Notes under the pieces: generated by a model | Databases searched by the model: none | Seen by the model: only the letters and a program-made list of their open reading frames with translations | What the model was told of the DNA's origin: nothing | Position numbers and translations under genes: made by a program | Origin: Paraperibacillus esterisolvens | Lineage (GTDB): Bacteria; Bacillota; Bacilli; Bacillales; DSM-1321 | Assembly (NCBI RefSeq): GCF_046237625.1 | Contig: NZ_CP143545.1 | Coordinates: 3,534,001-3,598,000, forward strand | Direction: 5' to 3' | Length of the DNA: 64,000 nucleotides | Shown here: positions 31,579 through 39,467 of the stretch, piece after piece | How the letters are laid out: every line of letters begins with the position of its first letter | How positions within the stretch are numbered: position 1 is the first letter of the stretch

Positions 31579-32517
31579 TTACATATCTAAAAGAAACTGC
31601 GCTGTCATCTGATCGGTAATCAGCACATTGGCGTACCCGCCCCGGAGAGCCCCGTAGATTCCATTAATTTTATGTTCTCCGCCGGCAACCAGAATGGAGT
31701 ATTCCTTTCTTTTCAGCTCCTGAAGCTCGATGCCGAGAGTCCGTTCATCCAGGCTCTCATTGCAGACTTCCCCGTCTTTATTGTAAAACCGGGAACAGAT
31801 ATCGCCGGCGGCATGTTCATAAATCATCTTCAAATCATCTTCTGAAAAATAATCCAGCCGGAACAGCAGGGAATCCGGCTTAATAGGACCTGTCGTAAAT
31901 ACGGCAATATTGGCCGACCTGCCCAAATCAAGAATCTTTTTAATATGCCGGTCCGCCTCCATGGCCCTTTTGACGACCACATGATCCACAATGGCCGGAA
32001 GCGGCAGATGCATGGGAGGTGTGTTGTAAGCCTTTCCAAATAAGTATAAAACTTCCGAAGCATACGTACTGGTTTCCGAATGGCTGACGCCGCCCTTAAG
32101 CTGTACAACCTTCACATCCCTGACAAACTTTTGTTTCAGCTCAAGACCTATATGGTAGAGCGTCGTTCCCCAGGTGACTCCAATAACATCTCCATCCTTG
32201 ACAATTTCGCCCAGAAAACCTGCGGCGGCTTCTCCAAGGTAATTTTTAATCACATGATTTTCGTATTGAGGTACAGATGTGACGACCGCTTTTTTTAGAT
32301 TGAATTTTTGTTCGAGCGCACTTTCCATTTTCTCGCAATCCAGCATCGAGTCGACAATCCGGATCTGCACGATTCCTTTCTCTTTTGCCGACTGCAGCAA
32401 TCGGGACACCGTCGGTCTAGAGACTCCCAGCTTTTTGGCTATCTCACTTTGATTGTAATCCAGCAGATAATAAAGCTTGGCCGCTTCGATCACTTTTGAC
32501 AATTTTTCATTCTCCAT
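31579..32517 (-). CDS. deoR: DeoR regulator of deoxyribonucleoside genes (SorC family)
   Basis: The protein has 312 residues. The N-terminal helix-turn-helix is YNQSEIAKKLGVSRPTVSRLLQSAKEKGIV. A long SorC-type sugar-binding domain follows (VIGVTWGTTLYHIGLEL, VVQLKGGVSHSETSTYASEVL, GDICSRFYNKDGEVCN, ILVAGGEHKINGIYGALRGGYANVLITDQ). Such proteins release DNA when deoxyribose-5-phosphate binds. It is directly upstream of and codirectional with deoC, with the half-sites between them. Confidence 0.9.
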   Translation of the reverse strand: MENEKLSKVIEAAKLYYLLDYNQSEIAKKLGVSRPTVSRLLQSAKEKGIVQIRIVDSMLDCEKMESALEQKFNLKKAVVTSVPQYENHVIKNYLGEAAAGFLGEIVKDGDVIGVTWGTTLYHIGLELKQKFVRDVKVVQLKGGVSHSETSTYASEVLYLFGKAYNTPPMHLPLPAIVDHVVVKRAMEADRHIKKILDLGRSANIAVFTTGPIKPDSLLFRLDYFSEDDLKMIYEHAAGDICSRFYNKDGEVCNESLDERTLGIELQELKRKEYSILVAGGEHKINGIYGALRGGYANVLITDQMTAQFLLDM

Positions 32518-32747
32518 CGTCTCACCACATTTCCACCCAGTCTATTATCTATATTTTAGCAGAGAAACGGAAATTATTGAACGTTTTTTCTATCGTACAT
32601 GTTTCACTGTTCATATTTTCTGCTTAAAAAAATGGATTGAGCAGGGTGTCAATTCAGCCAAAAATAAGAGGGGTCCCCCGCCTTCCGCGAAGACTCGTCT
32701 CACTGCCTTTTAATATTTCGAAATGGATACATAAGCTGCATGCTCAA

Positions 32748-32885
32748 TCAGGCTTTTGACGAACACGTCCAGCCTGGCGAATCCGGGCCCTCTCCCTCCC
32801 CATAGACATGAAGACTATGTTGAACTTTCTCTCCTGAAGCGCCTTCATCCACTTCGATTCCTGACTTTTTAACCTTTTTAATCAT
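32748..32885 (-). CDS. Possible 45-residue peptide gene
   Basis: AAAGGAG lies 4 bases before an ATG (32883-32885), giving MIKKVKKSGIEVDEGASGEK, then a polar stretch and the end YGEGEGPDSPGWTCSSKA. It occupies the only gene-free stretch (471 bases) between deoR and the esterase gene. No neighbouring modification or export gene supports a peptide product. It has not been matched to any family. Confidence 0.35.
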   Translation of the reverse strand: MIKKVKKSGIEVDEGASGEKVQHSLHVYGEGEGPDSPGWTCSSKA

Positions 32886-32988
32886 TACTCTCCTTTCAAT
32901 CTGCTGATTGAAAGGTTAAATCTTAAAAATAAAGAAGTTATAAATATTTTAAAAAAGCCTGCTCCACGGAGGAAACAGACTCATTATT

Positions 32989-33744
32989 TTAAAGATAAAG
33001 ATAGCGCAGCACAGCAGGAAGCCTCTTGCTCCAAGCCAGTTCATTATGAACAGCGCCTTCTATGATATCAAACCTGCAGTCCTTGACCTTATCTTTTATC
33101 AGCGCATAGACGGATTCACTCGATTTAATATATGTCTCCTCTGATATCTCACCAGAACGCTCCTCTGTACCCACATCCATATAAAACTTTTCAATAGGAT
33201 GAAGATCGCATTTCTGAATCAAGGACTCTATTTCCTTTTGATTGAACCAATAGGCTGAGGAGAAGGACGCGGCCCTTTTGAACACTTGCGGATAGATGCA
33301 TGCTGCATAGGTGGAAATCAATCCGCCCATGGAGCTTCCTGCAATACTGCTGTTCTCCTTGATGGTCCTGTATGACTGATCGATGACGGGCTTCAATTCG
33401 TGGACCACATATTCGGCAAGCATCTTCCCCTCACCGCCGCAGACTTCTTCAGAGGCACCCAGATCCTTTGCAATCTCCCGGTTTTCCCAAGGACCATATT
33501 CATTCAGGCGGACGGTACCGTCTGGATGGCTGTCCAGCGCTGCGACAATCATTTCAATACCTTCCGCTTCCAGTGCCTCACCCATCTTCCAGGACATTCC
33601 GAACCGGGCATCTTCGTCCTTAAAAACATTCTGCCCGTCAAACATGTATAAAACCGGATAGCGCCTGTCATTCTTGTGGTAGCCTGGCGGCAGATAAACC
33701 CTGAGGTTTCGTCTGCGCCCCAGGGGGGTTATTGTAAGTTCCAT
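32989..33744 (-). CDS. Alpha/beta-hydrolase of the putative esterase (Esterase D/Fes-like) family
   Basis: The protein has about 251 residues. NLRVYLPPGYHKNDRRYPVLYMFDGQNVF near the start, the nucleophile elbow AGSSMGGLISTYAAC and a C-terminal GAVHNELAWSKRLP with the catalytic His define the enterochelin-esterase-like group. It has no signal peptide. The frame is open to 33906, but the first codons lack a site. ATGs at 33762 and 33744 are both possible. The latter follows GGAG closely and I use it. The natural ester is unknown. Confidence 0.8.
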   Translation of the reverse strand: MELTITPLGRRRNLRVYLPPGYHKNDRRYPVLYMFDGQNVFKDEDARFGMSWKMGEALEAEGIEMIVAALDSHPDGTVRLNEYGPWENREIAKDLGASEEVCGGEGKMLAEYVVHELKPVIDQSYRTIKENSSIAGSSMGGLISTYAACIYPQVFKRAASFSSAYWFNQKEIESLIQKCDLHPIEKFYMDVGTEERSGEISEETYIKSSESVYALIKDKVKDCRFDIIEGAVHNELAWSKRLPAVLRYLYL

Positions 33745-34176
33745 TATCTCCAAAATCATCATCCTTTCAAAAAAATCTGCAGGTGGCCGTCCTTCCTGCC
33801 TCAGCCCTGGTTTTTTCCCATCACAGCAGTGCCGTGCGCTTCCATCATAATAGGATTTTATTCCAATAATTGAGTGTCTTGAACCCAAACTTCCCACACC
33901 TTTCAATAAGCTCTTGAACGATCCCGCAAACTAACAGAATACGTATTTTTGCCTATTCGGAAAATTCTGATAACATAAGTCTATCATAGGTCATTTCCTA
34001 TGAGGACAAAACGCATTCAAAAATCATCTTATTAACTGTCTTCTCATCGTTAGGGTTCCTAGACCGGATTGTTGAATATAATGGCAATTATCACAAGGGT
34101 TTTGAACTGAAACATAGCTTTTATTAAAATGGCCTGTTAATCATGCCTGAAAATTCCCTCTTAATCAGCGGTAATT
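33745..34176. other. Gene-free spacer of about 430 bases
   Basis: This A/T-rich stretch holds upstream sequence of the esterase gene and no supported gene. The minus-strand frame that continues the esterase upstream has no start site of quality. Confidence 0.45.
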
Positions 34177-34235
34177 AAAAAAAACACCAATCTAAAGCCG
34201 CAGACATTGTCTCCAGCTAAAAGAATTGGTGTTTT
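34177..34235 (-). terminator. Terminator downstream of the lactate permease
   Basis: On the minus strand AAAACACCAAT and ATTGGTGTTTT enclose a loop of about 33 bases, followed by T8. The stem is perfect but the loop is unusually long. Confidence 0.7.
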
Positions 34236-34293
34236 CTGATCGTTTAAATTCACACTTACATTAACTGAACAAGTTTTATTCAGGTTATATAAA

Positions 34294-35982
34294 TTAAGGA
34301 ATCATCCAGGATAGTAACCCGTTTTGCAAAAATGTCATAACTCCGATTAAAATGACCAGGATGATACTGTGCTTGATGGTAAAGCGCAGCAGGTCGGATT
34401 CCTTTCCAGCTATACCTACCGCAGCACAGGCTACTGCAATGGATTGAGGTGAAATCATCTTACCGGTAACCCCTCCCGATGAGTTTGCCGCCAATGCCAG
34501 CACCGGATCCATGCCTATCGAAGTAGCTGTAACCTTCTGCATATTTCCGAACAGCAGGTTAGATGATGTATCAGAACCTGTAATGAACACACCGAGCCAG
34601 CCTAGGATTGGGGAGAAGAAAGGGAATAAAAATCCTGTCTTGGCCAATGTCATCCCCATGGAAGTGCTCATTCCAGAAGAATTGGTTACATACGCATATG
34701 CGACAACCGAGGCAATCGTGATGATCGGATATTTCAGTTCATTCAGTGTTTCACCAAATGCCGCGACCCAATTCTTCCATGAGATTTTTACAATAAACTT
34801 AGAAATGATAGCCGCAATCAGGACCGCTGTCCCAGCAGCACCCAATAATTCCAGCTTGTAAAAGGCCGGTACAGGAACTCCTGCTGCATTAATGACCTTG
34901 TTATTCAAAAAAGGAACATTTGGAACAAATGATAATGCATGACCAATCGAATTAATCGCTGATAATAGTGGGTTAGTTCCTTCATAATGCCCTGTCAAAG
35001 CAAGCTTGACTGCCGGAATACCCCAAATCGAAATGACGCCCGTCAACACCAGGAAAGGGGACCAGGCTTTAAAAATTTGTCCTCCAGTATAGACTGGCTT
35101 ACTCTCCGGCTCTTCTTCTGCAAGAGCAGCCGCAATTTCTGATTCAGCAGAAAAACGGAAGATTGTTTTAGGTTTCCAAAATTTAAGGAAAATACCTAAA
35201 GCGAGCAGTGACACCAGTGCTGACAAAATATCAGGAAGTTCCGGCCCTAGATAGTTGGAGCTAAGAAATTGTGTTACGGCAAACGAAATGCCGGTAACTA
35301 AGATCGCGGGCATGACCTCCATTGCTTTTTTGAAGCCTCCCATAATAACAATCAGATAAAATGGAATGACTACAGATAGAAACGGCAGTTGGCGGCCAAC
35401 CATTTTTGAAATCTCCAGGGCAGAAATCCCAGTTGGTCCCTCTAGTGCGAGGATTGGTGCCCCGATCGCACCAAATGCCACAGGAGCTGTATTTGCAATT
35501 AAGCACAAGCCTGCCGCATACAAAGGGTTGAAACCGAGTCCGACTAACAGAGCAGCAGAAATTGCCACAGGTGCACCAAAACCGGCAGCACCTTCAAGGA
35601 ACGCTCCAAAAGAAAATGCAACCAAAAGAGCCTGCAGACGGCGGTCCTCCGTCAGTGCAACAACCGAATTACGTATAATATCAAATTGACCTGTCTTTAC
35701 CGTAAGTTTATAAAGGAAAACCGAACTTATAATGATCCAGCCAATTGGTATGACTCCATAGACAGCCCCATGTGTCGCAGACATTACAGCCATTTGCGCA
35801 GGCATTCCAAATGCAGCAACCGCAAGCACCAAAGTAATTAATAGCGTAGTGAGTCCAGCAATATATCCTTTCATCCGCTTAATTGCTAATGCCCAGAAAA
35901 AATAAAGAATTGGAATTACTGCCACCAGCGCGGAAAGAACCAGATTATCCCCTACCGCGGTAAAATTCTGTGTAAACGTCAT
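34294..35982 (-). CDS. lctP: L-lactate permease (LctP family)
   Basis: The protein has 562 residues with about 13 helices. GAFLEGAAGFGAPVAISAALLVGLGFNPL near 125-153, NTAPVAFGAIGAPILALEGPTG, the FITGSDTSSNLLFGNMQKVTA segment and LAANSSGGVTGKMISPQSIAVA are the family signatures. It takes up lactate, and probably glycolate, with protons. It lies downstream of the IclR gene. The 487-base leader contains a cre and several palindromes. A second, decayed copy is at 50632-51745. Confidence 0.94.
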   Translation of the reverse strand: MTFTQNFTAVGDNLVLSALVAVIPILYFFWALAIKRMKGYIAGLTTLLITLVLAVAAFGMPAQMAVMSATHGAVYGVIPIGWIIISSVFLYKLTVKTGQFDIIRNSVVALTEDRRLQALLVAFSFGAFLEGAAGFGAPVAISAALLVGLGFNPLYAAGLCLIANTAPVAFGAIGAPILALEGPTGISALEISKMVGRQLPFLSVVIPFYLIVIMGGFKKAMEVMPAILVTGISFAVTQFLSSNYLGPELPDILSALVSLLALGIFLKFWKPKTIFRFSAESEIAAALAEEEPESKPVYTGGQIFKAWSPFLVLTGVISIWGIPAVKLALTGHYEGTNPLLSAINSIGHALSFVPNVPFLNNKVINAAGVPVPAFYKLELLGAAGTAVLIAAIISKFIVKISWKNWVAAFGETLNELKYPIITIASVVAYAYVTNSSGMSTSMGMTLAKTGFLFPFFSPILGWLGVFITGSDTSSNLLFGNMQKVTATSIGMDPVLALAANSSGGVTGKMISPQSIAVACAAVGIAGKESDLLRFTIKHSIILVILIGVMTFLQNGLLSWMIP

Positions 35983-36025
35983 AATTTATCCCCCAATAAA
36001 GTCAAATAAACATCCCAGTATTAAA

Positions 36026-36041
36026 AAGTAACCGCTTTCAT
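36026..36041 (-). promoter_or_regulatory. cre-like CcpA site before lctP
   Basis: The minus strand ATGAAAGCGGTTACTT fits WTGNAARCGNWWWCAW with one mismatch. It lies 44-59 bases before the lctP start, a roadblock-type position. Confidence 0.55.
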
Positions 36042-36260
36042 ATTTTGCGTTTTTTATTGCTGAAAATATTTCCTGCTTCTGTGATTACTATCTGGATGCT
36101 TGAGCCTTCTCTTGGTTGCCAATTTGTCTATATCTTACAGGACCGAATGAAATGCTGCTCCTAATCAGGAGGACGTGAAAACAACTGACGCTATCAATCT
36201 TGCTGAAAAGACTCTAATTAATTGTGAATAAAACAATTCCTCCTTTCTGTTTCTTATTAT

Positions 36261-36273
36261 GAAACGATGTTTC
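36261..36273. promoter_or_regulatory. IclR-type palindrome GAAACGATGTTTC
   Basis: The inverted repeat GAAAC-GAT-GTTTC resembles the GAAACanTGTTTC operators of IclR-family regulators such as KdgR. It lies upstream of lctP and about 200 bases downstream of the neighbouring IclR gene's stop. Confidence 0.5.
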
Positions 36274-36295
36274 TATATGTTTGCGACAAAGCAAC

Positions 36296-36334
36296 ATTGT
36301 TATATAACTATAATGGCAATTGTTATATAACAAT
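36296..36334. promoter_or_regulatory. Duplicated ATTGTTATATAAC palindrome
   Basis: ATTGTTATATAACTAT (36296-36311) and ATTGTTATATAACAAT (36319-36334, perfect palindrome) repeat 23 bp apart in the lctP leader. The spacing of about two helical turns suggests cooperative regulator binding. The regulator is not identified. The rest of the 487-base gap contains an orphan AAAGGAGG-like site near 36240 and no supported gene. Confidence 0.45.
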
Positions 36335-36469
36335 CAATAACTGTTTTAATTATACAAATTCTCCTTATAATTTCAATAATTTTTAGAAAATTGAATAAAT
36401 TATTTCTCTGAAAAAAATTTGCCTCATATATCTTTTTTCAAAGAATAGGCAAATTTCCTTCGTATGTTT

Positions 36470-37246
36470 TCAGCTGATCCTGCTTTCGAAACCAAGTCTC
36501 TTAGAGATTTCCTTTCCTATGTGTAACATTTGTGCTTGAAGCTGGAGCATTCTCTGATCGGCCATACGGAGCGTTGGGCCAGAAATGCTAACAGCTGCTA
36601 TAACCTTGCCCAAATGATCGAATATAGGAACTGCAATGCAAGTAATTCCATATTCATTTTCTTCAAGGTCCAATGCATAGCCCCTTTTTTTGACTTCGAT
36701 TAGTTCCTGAAGAAAACGATCTTTATTCGTAATCGTCTTGTCAGTATGCATGGGCATTCCCTTGCGATCGAGAATATCAATTACTACATTCGAGGGTAAA
36801 TATGCGAGTATGGCTTTCCCTACTGAAGTGCAATGCATAGGAGCTCTTTTTCCCACTTTAGAATGCATTCGCAGTGTTTCATTTCCTTCCAGCTTTTCAA
36901 TATAAACCACCTCGCCCTGGTCGTACACGACAAGATGGATTACTTCATTTGTAAGATTTTCAAGCTCCTGCAGGTAAGGCCTTGCTTCTGCCCGGAGATC
37001 AATCGATTCGAGCAATTTAGAGCTGATCTCAAGGAATTTATATCCCAGCTTGTACCGTCCTGTTTCACTATCCTGCTCAATGTACCCATACTGGACAAGT
37101 GTTGAAAGGATTCGATAAACAGAGCTTTTATTGATATCTATTTGATTGGCAATTTCTGTTACACCCAGGCCGCCCTTTTTCAAGCTGACTAGGGTAATTA
37201 TATCTAATGCCCGGCTAACAGACTTTACCATATTCTCCCGTTCCAT
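36470..37246 (-). CDS. IclR-family transcriptional regulator
   Basis: The protein has 258 residues. The winged helix-turn-helix is SRALDIITLVSLKKGGLGVT followed by EIANQIDINKSSVYRILSTL, with YGYIEQDSETGRYKLGYKFLE completing the wing. The IclR ligand domain follows (GEVVYIEKLEGNETLRMHS, RAPMHCTSVGKAILAYL, RGYALDLEENEYGITCIAVPIFDHLGKVIAAVSISGP). AGAGGTG lies 6 bases before the ATG at 37246. It lies between the FAH-family gene and lctP and probably controls the surrounding glyoxylate/lactate genes. Confidence 0.92.
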   Translation of the reverse strand: MERENMVKSVSRALDIITLVSLKKGGLGVTEIANQIDINKSSVYRILSTLVQYGYIEQDSETGRYKLGYKFLEISSKLLESIDLRAEARPYLQELENLTNEVIHLVVYDQGEVVYIEKLEGNETLRMHSKVGKRAPMHCTSVGKAILAYLPSNVVIDILDRKGMPMHTDKTITNKDRFLQELIEVKKRGYALDLEENEYGITCIAVPIFDHLGKVIAAVSISGPTLRMADQRMLQLQAQMLHIGKEISKRLGFESRIS

Positions 37247-37265
37247 AAAGTTCACCTCTGTGCTA

Positions 37266-37286
37266 CTATAATATTTTTAATTATAG
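37266..37286. promoter_or_regulatory. Palindrome upstream of the IclR gene
   Basis: CTATAAT and ATTATAG are inverted around ATTTTTA directly upstream of the IclR start. It could be an autoregulatory operator or simply the -10 region. Confidence 0.35.
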
Positions 37287-37319
37287 CATATCAATTATAC
37301 CGGGCATTTGACTGTTTTT

Positions 37320-38099
37320 TTAATAAGTTTTGGCCGCTTCCTTAACAGTAACAAAGGTGTTGCGGAGATTCCCAATCTCCTTAATCTCGCATTCTATCAC
37401 ATCACCTGTCCCAACCAATTCTGCGCCAACAGGACTGCCCGTTAAAATAACATCTCCAGGTTTAAGTGTCATCACTTTTGTCAGATAGGATACCATTCTC
37501 CGAATAGGAATAATCATAAGTTCGGTCGCACTGTTTTGTTTCTCAGCACCATTCAGTCTCGCTTCTACCTTTACTTTAAATGGGTCAAGTTCTGTTTCAA
37601 TGAAAGGACCTAATGGAGTAAACGTATCAAACGATTTTCCAATTGTCCAATGGCCATCCTGGTGGAAAAACTGTGGCGCTGTGACATCATTTCCAACTGT
37701 GTATCCAAAAACGTAATCCAGAACGTCGGCTTCAGGCACATCTTTTGCCTCTTTCCCAATAACAATCGCTAATTCAGATTCAAACTTTACTTGGCCGATC
37801 CCTTCTGGAATGACAATTTCTTCTTCAGGTCCAACAACTGAGGAAGTTGGCTTAAAGAAGAATACTGGTATTTCCGGCAGCTGTTCAGGGATATCTTCCA
37901 CTTTAGATACATAGTTCGCACCTATTCCAATGATTTGATTTGGTTCCAGCGGTGCAAGCAGCTTTACTTCTTTTTCGGAAAATGTCTGACCTGTATAGTC
38001 CCATTTACCAAATATATCCCCTGTAATTTCTCTTATTGTTCCTTCTTCGAAAATGCCTGTATGATTGGAAGAGTTAACTGTAAATCTTGTGAATTTCAT
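37320..38099 (-). CDS. Fumarylacetoacetate hydrolase-family protein
   Basis: The protein has 259 residues. IIGIGANYVSKVEDIP, FFFKPTSSVVGPEEEIVIP, KFESELAIVIGKEAKDVPEADVL (metal-binding ExE), FGYTVGNDVTAPQFF, GKSFDTFTPLGP and LKPGDVILTGSPVGAELVGTGDVIECEI form the FAH C-terminal fold. Such enzymes hydrolyse or decarboxylate acylpyruvate-like or 2-oxo-enoic acids. It has no start or end defect. It lies 16 bases after the broken malic enzyme gene and in line with the IclR gene. Confidence 0.88.
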   Translation of the reverse strand: MKFTRFTVNSSNHTGIFEEGTIREITGDIFGKWDYTGQTFSEKEVKLLAPLEPNQIIGIGANYVSKVEDIPEQLPEIPVFFFKPTSSVVGPEEEIVIPEGIGQVKFESELAIVIGKEAKDVPEADVLDYVFGYTVGNDVTAPQFFHQDGHWTIGKSFDTFTPLGPFIETELDPFKVKVEARLNGAEKQNSATELMIIPIRRMVSYLTKVMTLKPGDVILTGSPVGAELVGTGDVIECEIKEIGNLRNTFVTVKEAAKTY

Positions 38100-38115
38100 A
38101 ATATTTTTTCTCCTC

Positions 38116-39295
38116 TCAGACTTCTAATTCTGTTTTTTTCCTTGCGGCACCCGATTGTATGGCTGCCTCTGCTACAGCTTTTGCGACTTCATTTGCAACT
38201 CGTTCGTCGAAAGCATTAGGGATAACATAGTCAGGCGTGAGTTCTTCAGGTTTAATCAAATTGGCAATGGCGTAAACCGCCGCCACCTTCATTTCTTCAT
38301 TGATTTCAGAGGCGGATACCTGAAGTGCCCCCTTAAATATCCCAGGAAACGCAAGCACATTATTTACCTGATTGGGCAAATCCGAACGTCCTGTACCAAC
38401 AACAGCTGCCCCTGCTTCCCTCGCACTATCAGGCATAATTTCGGGAACAGGGTTTGCCATTGCAAAGATTATGCTGTCTTTGTTCATGGACTGTACCATT
38501 TCAACGGTAAGGGCATCAGCAACTGATACACCAACAAAGACATCTGCAGCTTTTATTACGTCCTCTAATAATCCGTCCGCCTTGTTTTTATTAGTGACTT
38601 CAGCTATCGCTTCCTTCATGGAATTCATTCCATTTTCGCGTCCCTTGTAGATCGCACCTTTTGTATCACACATAATGATATCCTGCACACCCATGCTGAG
38701 CAGCAGCTTTGTTATGGCGGTACCTGCAGCACCGGCACCATTAACAACCACTTGAATTTGATCAATTTGTTTCTTCACTACTTTTAATGCGTTAATTAAA
38801 CGCAGTTCCATGCTGATCATCGTGAAAGACAGGAATGTTCATTTCCTTTTTTAACCTTTCCTCAATGATGAAGCAATTCGGGGCTGAAATGTCTTCTAAA
38901 TTGATTCCTCCAAAAGTTGGTTCCAGGGCTTTGACAATGGAAATAATTTCTTCCGCATCCTGTGTATTTAAACAAATTGGAAAAGCATCTATATCCGCGA
39001 ATGCTTTAAACAGTGCAGACTTCCCTTCCATTACAGGCATCGATGCGGCTGCACCGATATTCCCCAGCCCTAACACAGCCGATCCATCTGACACGACTCC
39101 CACAAGATTTCCTTTAAGGGTGTAATCATAAACCTTCTCGGGATTCTGAAAAATCTCTTTACAGGGTTCGGCTACTCCCGGAGAATATGCCAAACTCAAA
39201 TCTAATTCATTTTCGACTGGAACTTTAACATTTACATTGATTTTTCCTTGGAACCTTTTATGAAGGTCCAACGATTTCTCCCGAAGGTTTTTCAC
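38116..39295 (-). pseudogene. NAD(P)-dependent malic enzyme disrupted by a small deletion
   Basis: The N-terminal half (39295 to 38792) has SLAYSPGVAEPCKEI, the Tyr/Lys region and FHDDQHGTA, then stops two codons later. The C-terminal half (from 38820) resumes in another frame at INALKVVKKQIDQIQ, followed by VVVNGAGAAGTAI (NAD-binding) and the rest of the fold to 38116. Intact relatives read GTAIVTLAGLxNALK here. The bases for about six residues are missing and one T is left, a net loss of 17 nt at about 38800. That both deletes residues beside the metal site and shifts the frame. Intact, the enzyme would be about 405 residues and make pyruvate from malate. Confidence 0.85.
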
Positions 39296-39467
39296 AGTTT
39301 CAGCTCCTCCAATCCATTCATATCATTCTATTTAATGACAGTCAGCTGCTGAAACTGAGGTCTTCGGATTTGTGTATTCTCTCCAGTCCAACTGAAATAG
39401 GTTCTTCTATATAAATCAGCTTGTATAACGGGACATTCTAAAAAAATAGAATGCCCCTGAAAAATGC

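Noticed and set aside
32660..32712. Another copy of the dispersed repeat of 2669-2794
   Set aside because: CCGCCTTCCGCG and ACTCGTCTCAC look similar in flavour, but the order and blocks do not match, so it is not called a copy.
32748..32885. Lanthipeptide or ComX-type precursor
   Set aside because: The C-terminal Trp, Cys, Ser and Thr are suggestive, but there is no comQ, lanB/lanC/lanM, protease or exporter gene nearby.
36180..36245. Short leader-peptide gene behind an AAAGGAGG-like site upstream of lctP
   Set aside because: The nearest start codon (TTG) is only 2 bases from the site and the product of 23 codons has no distinctive content.
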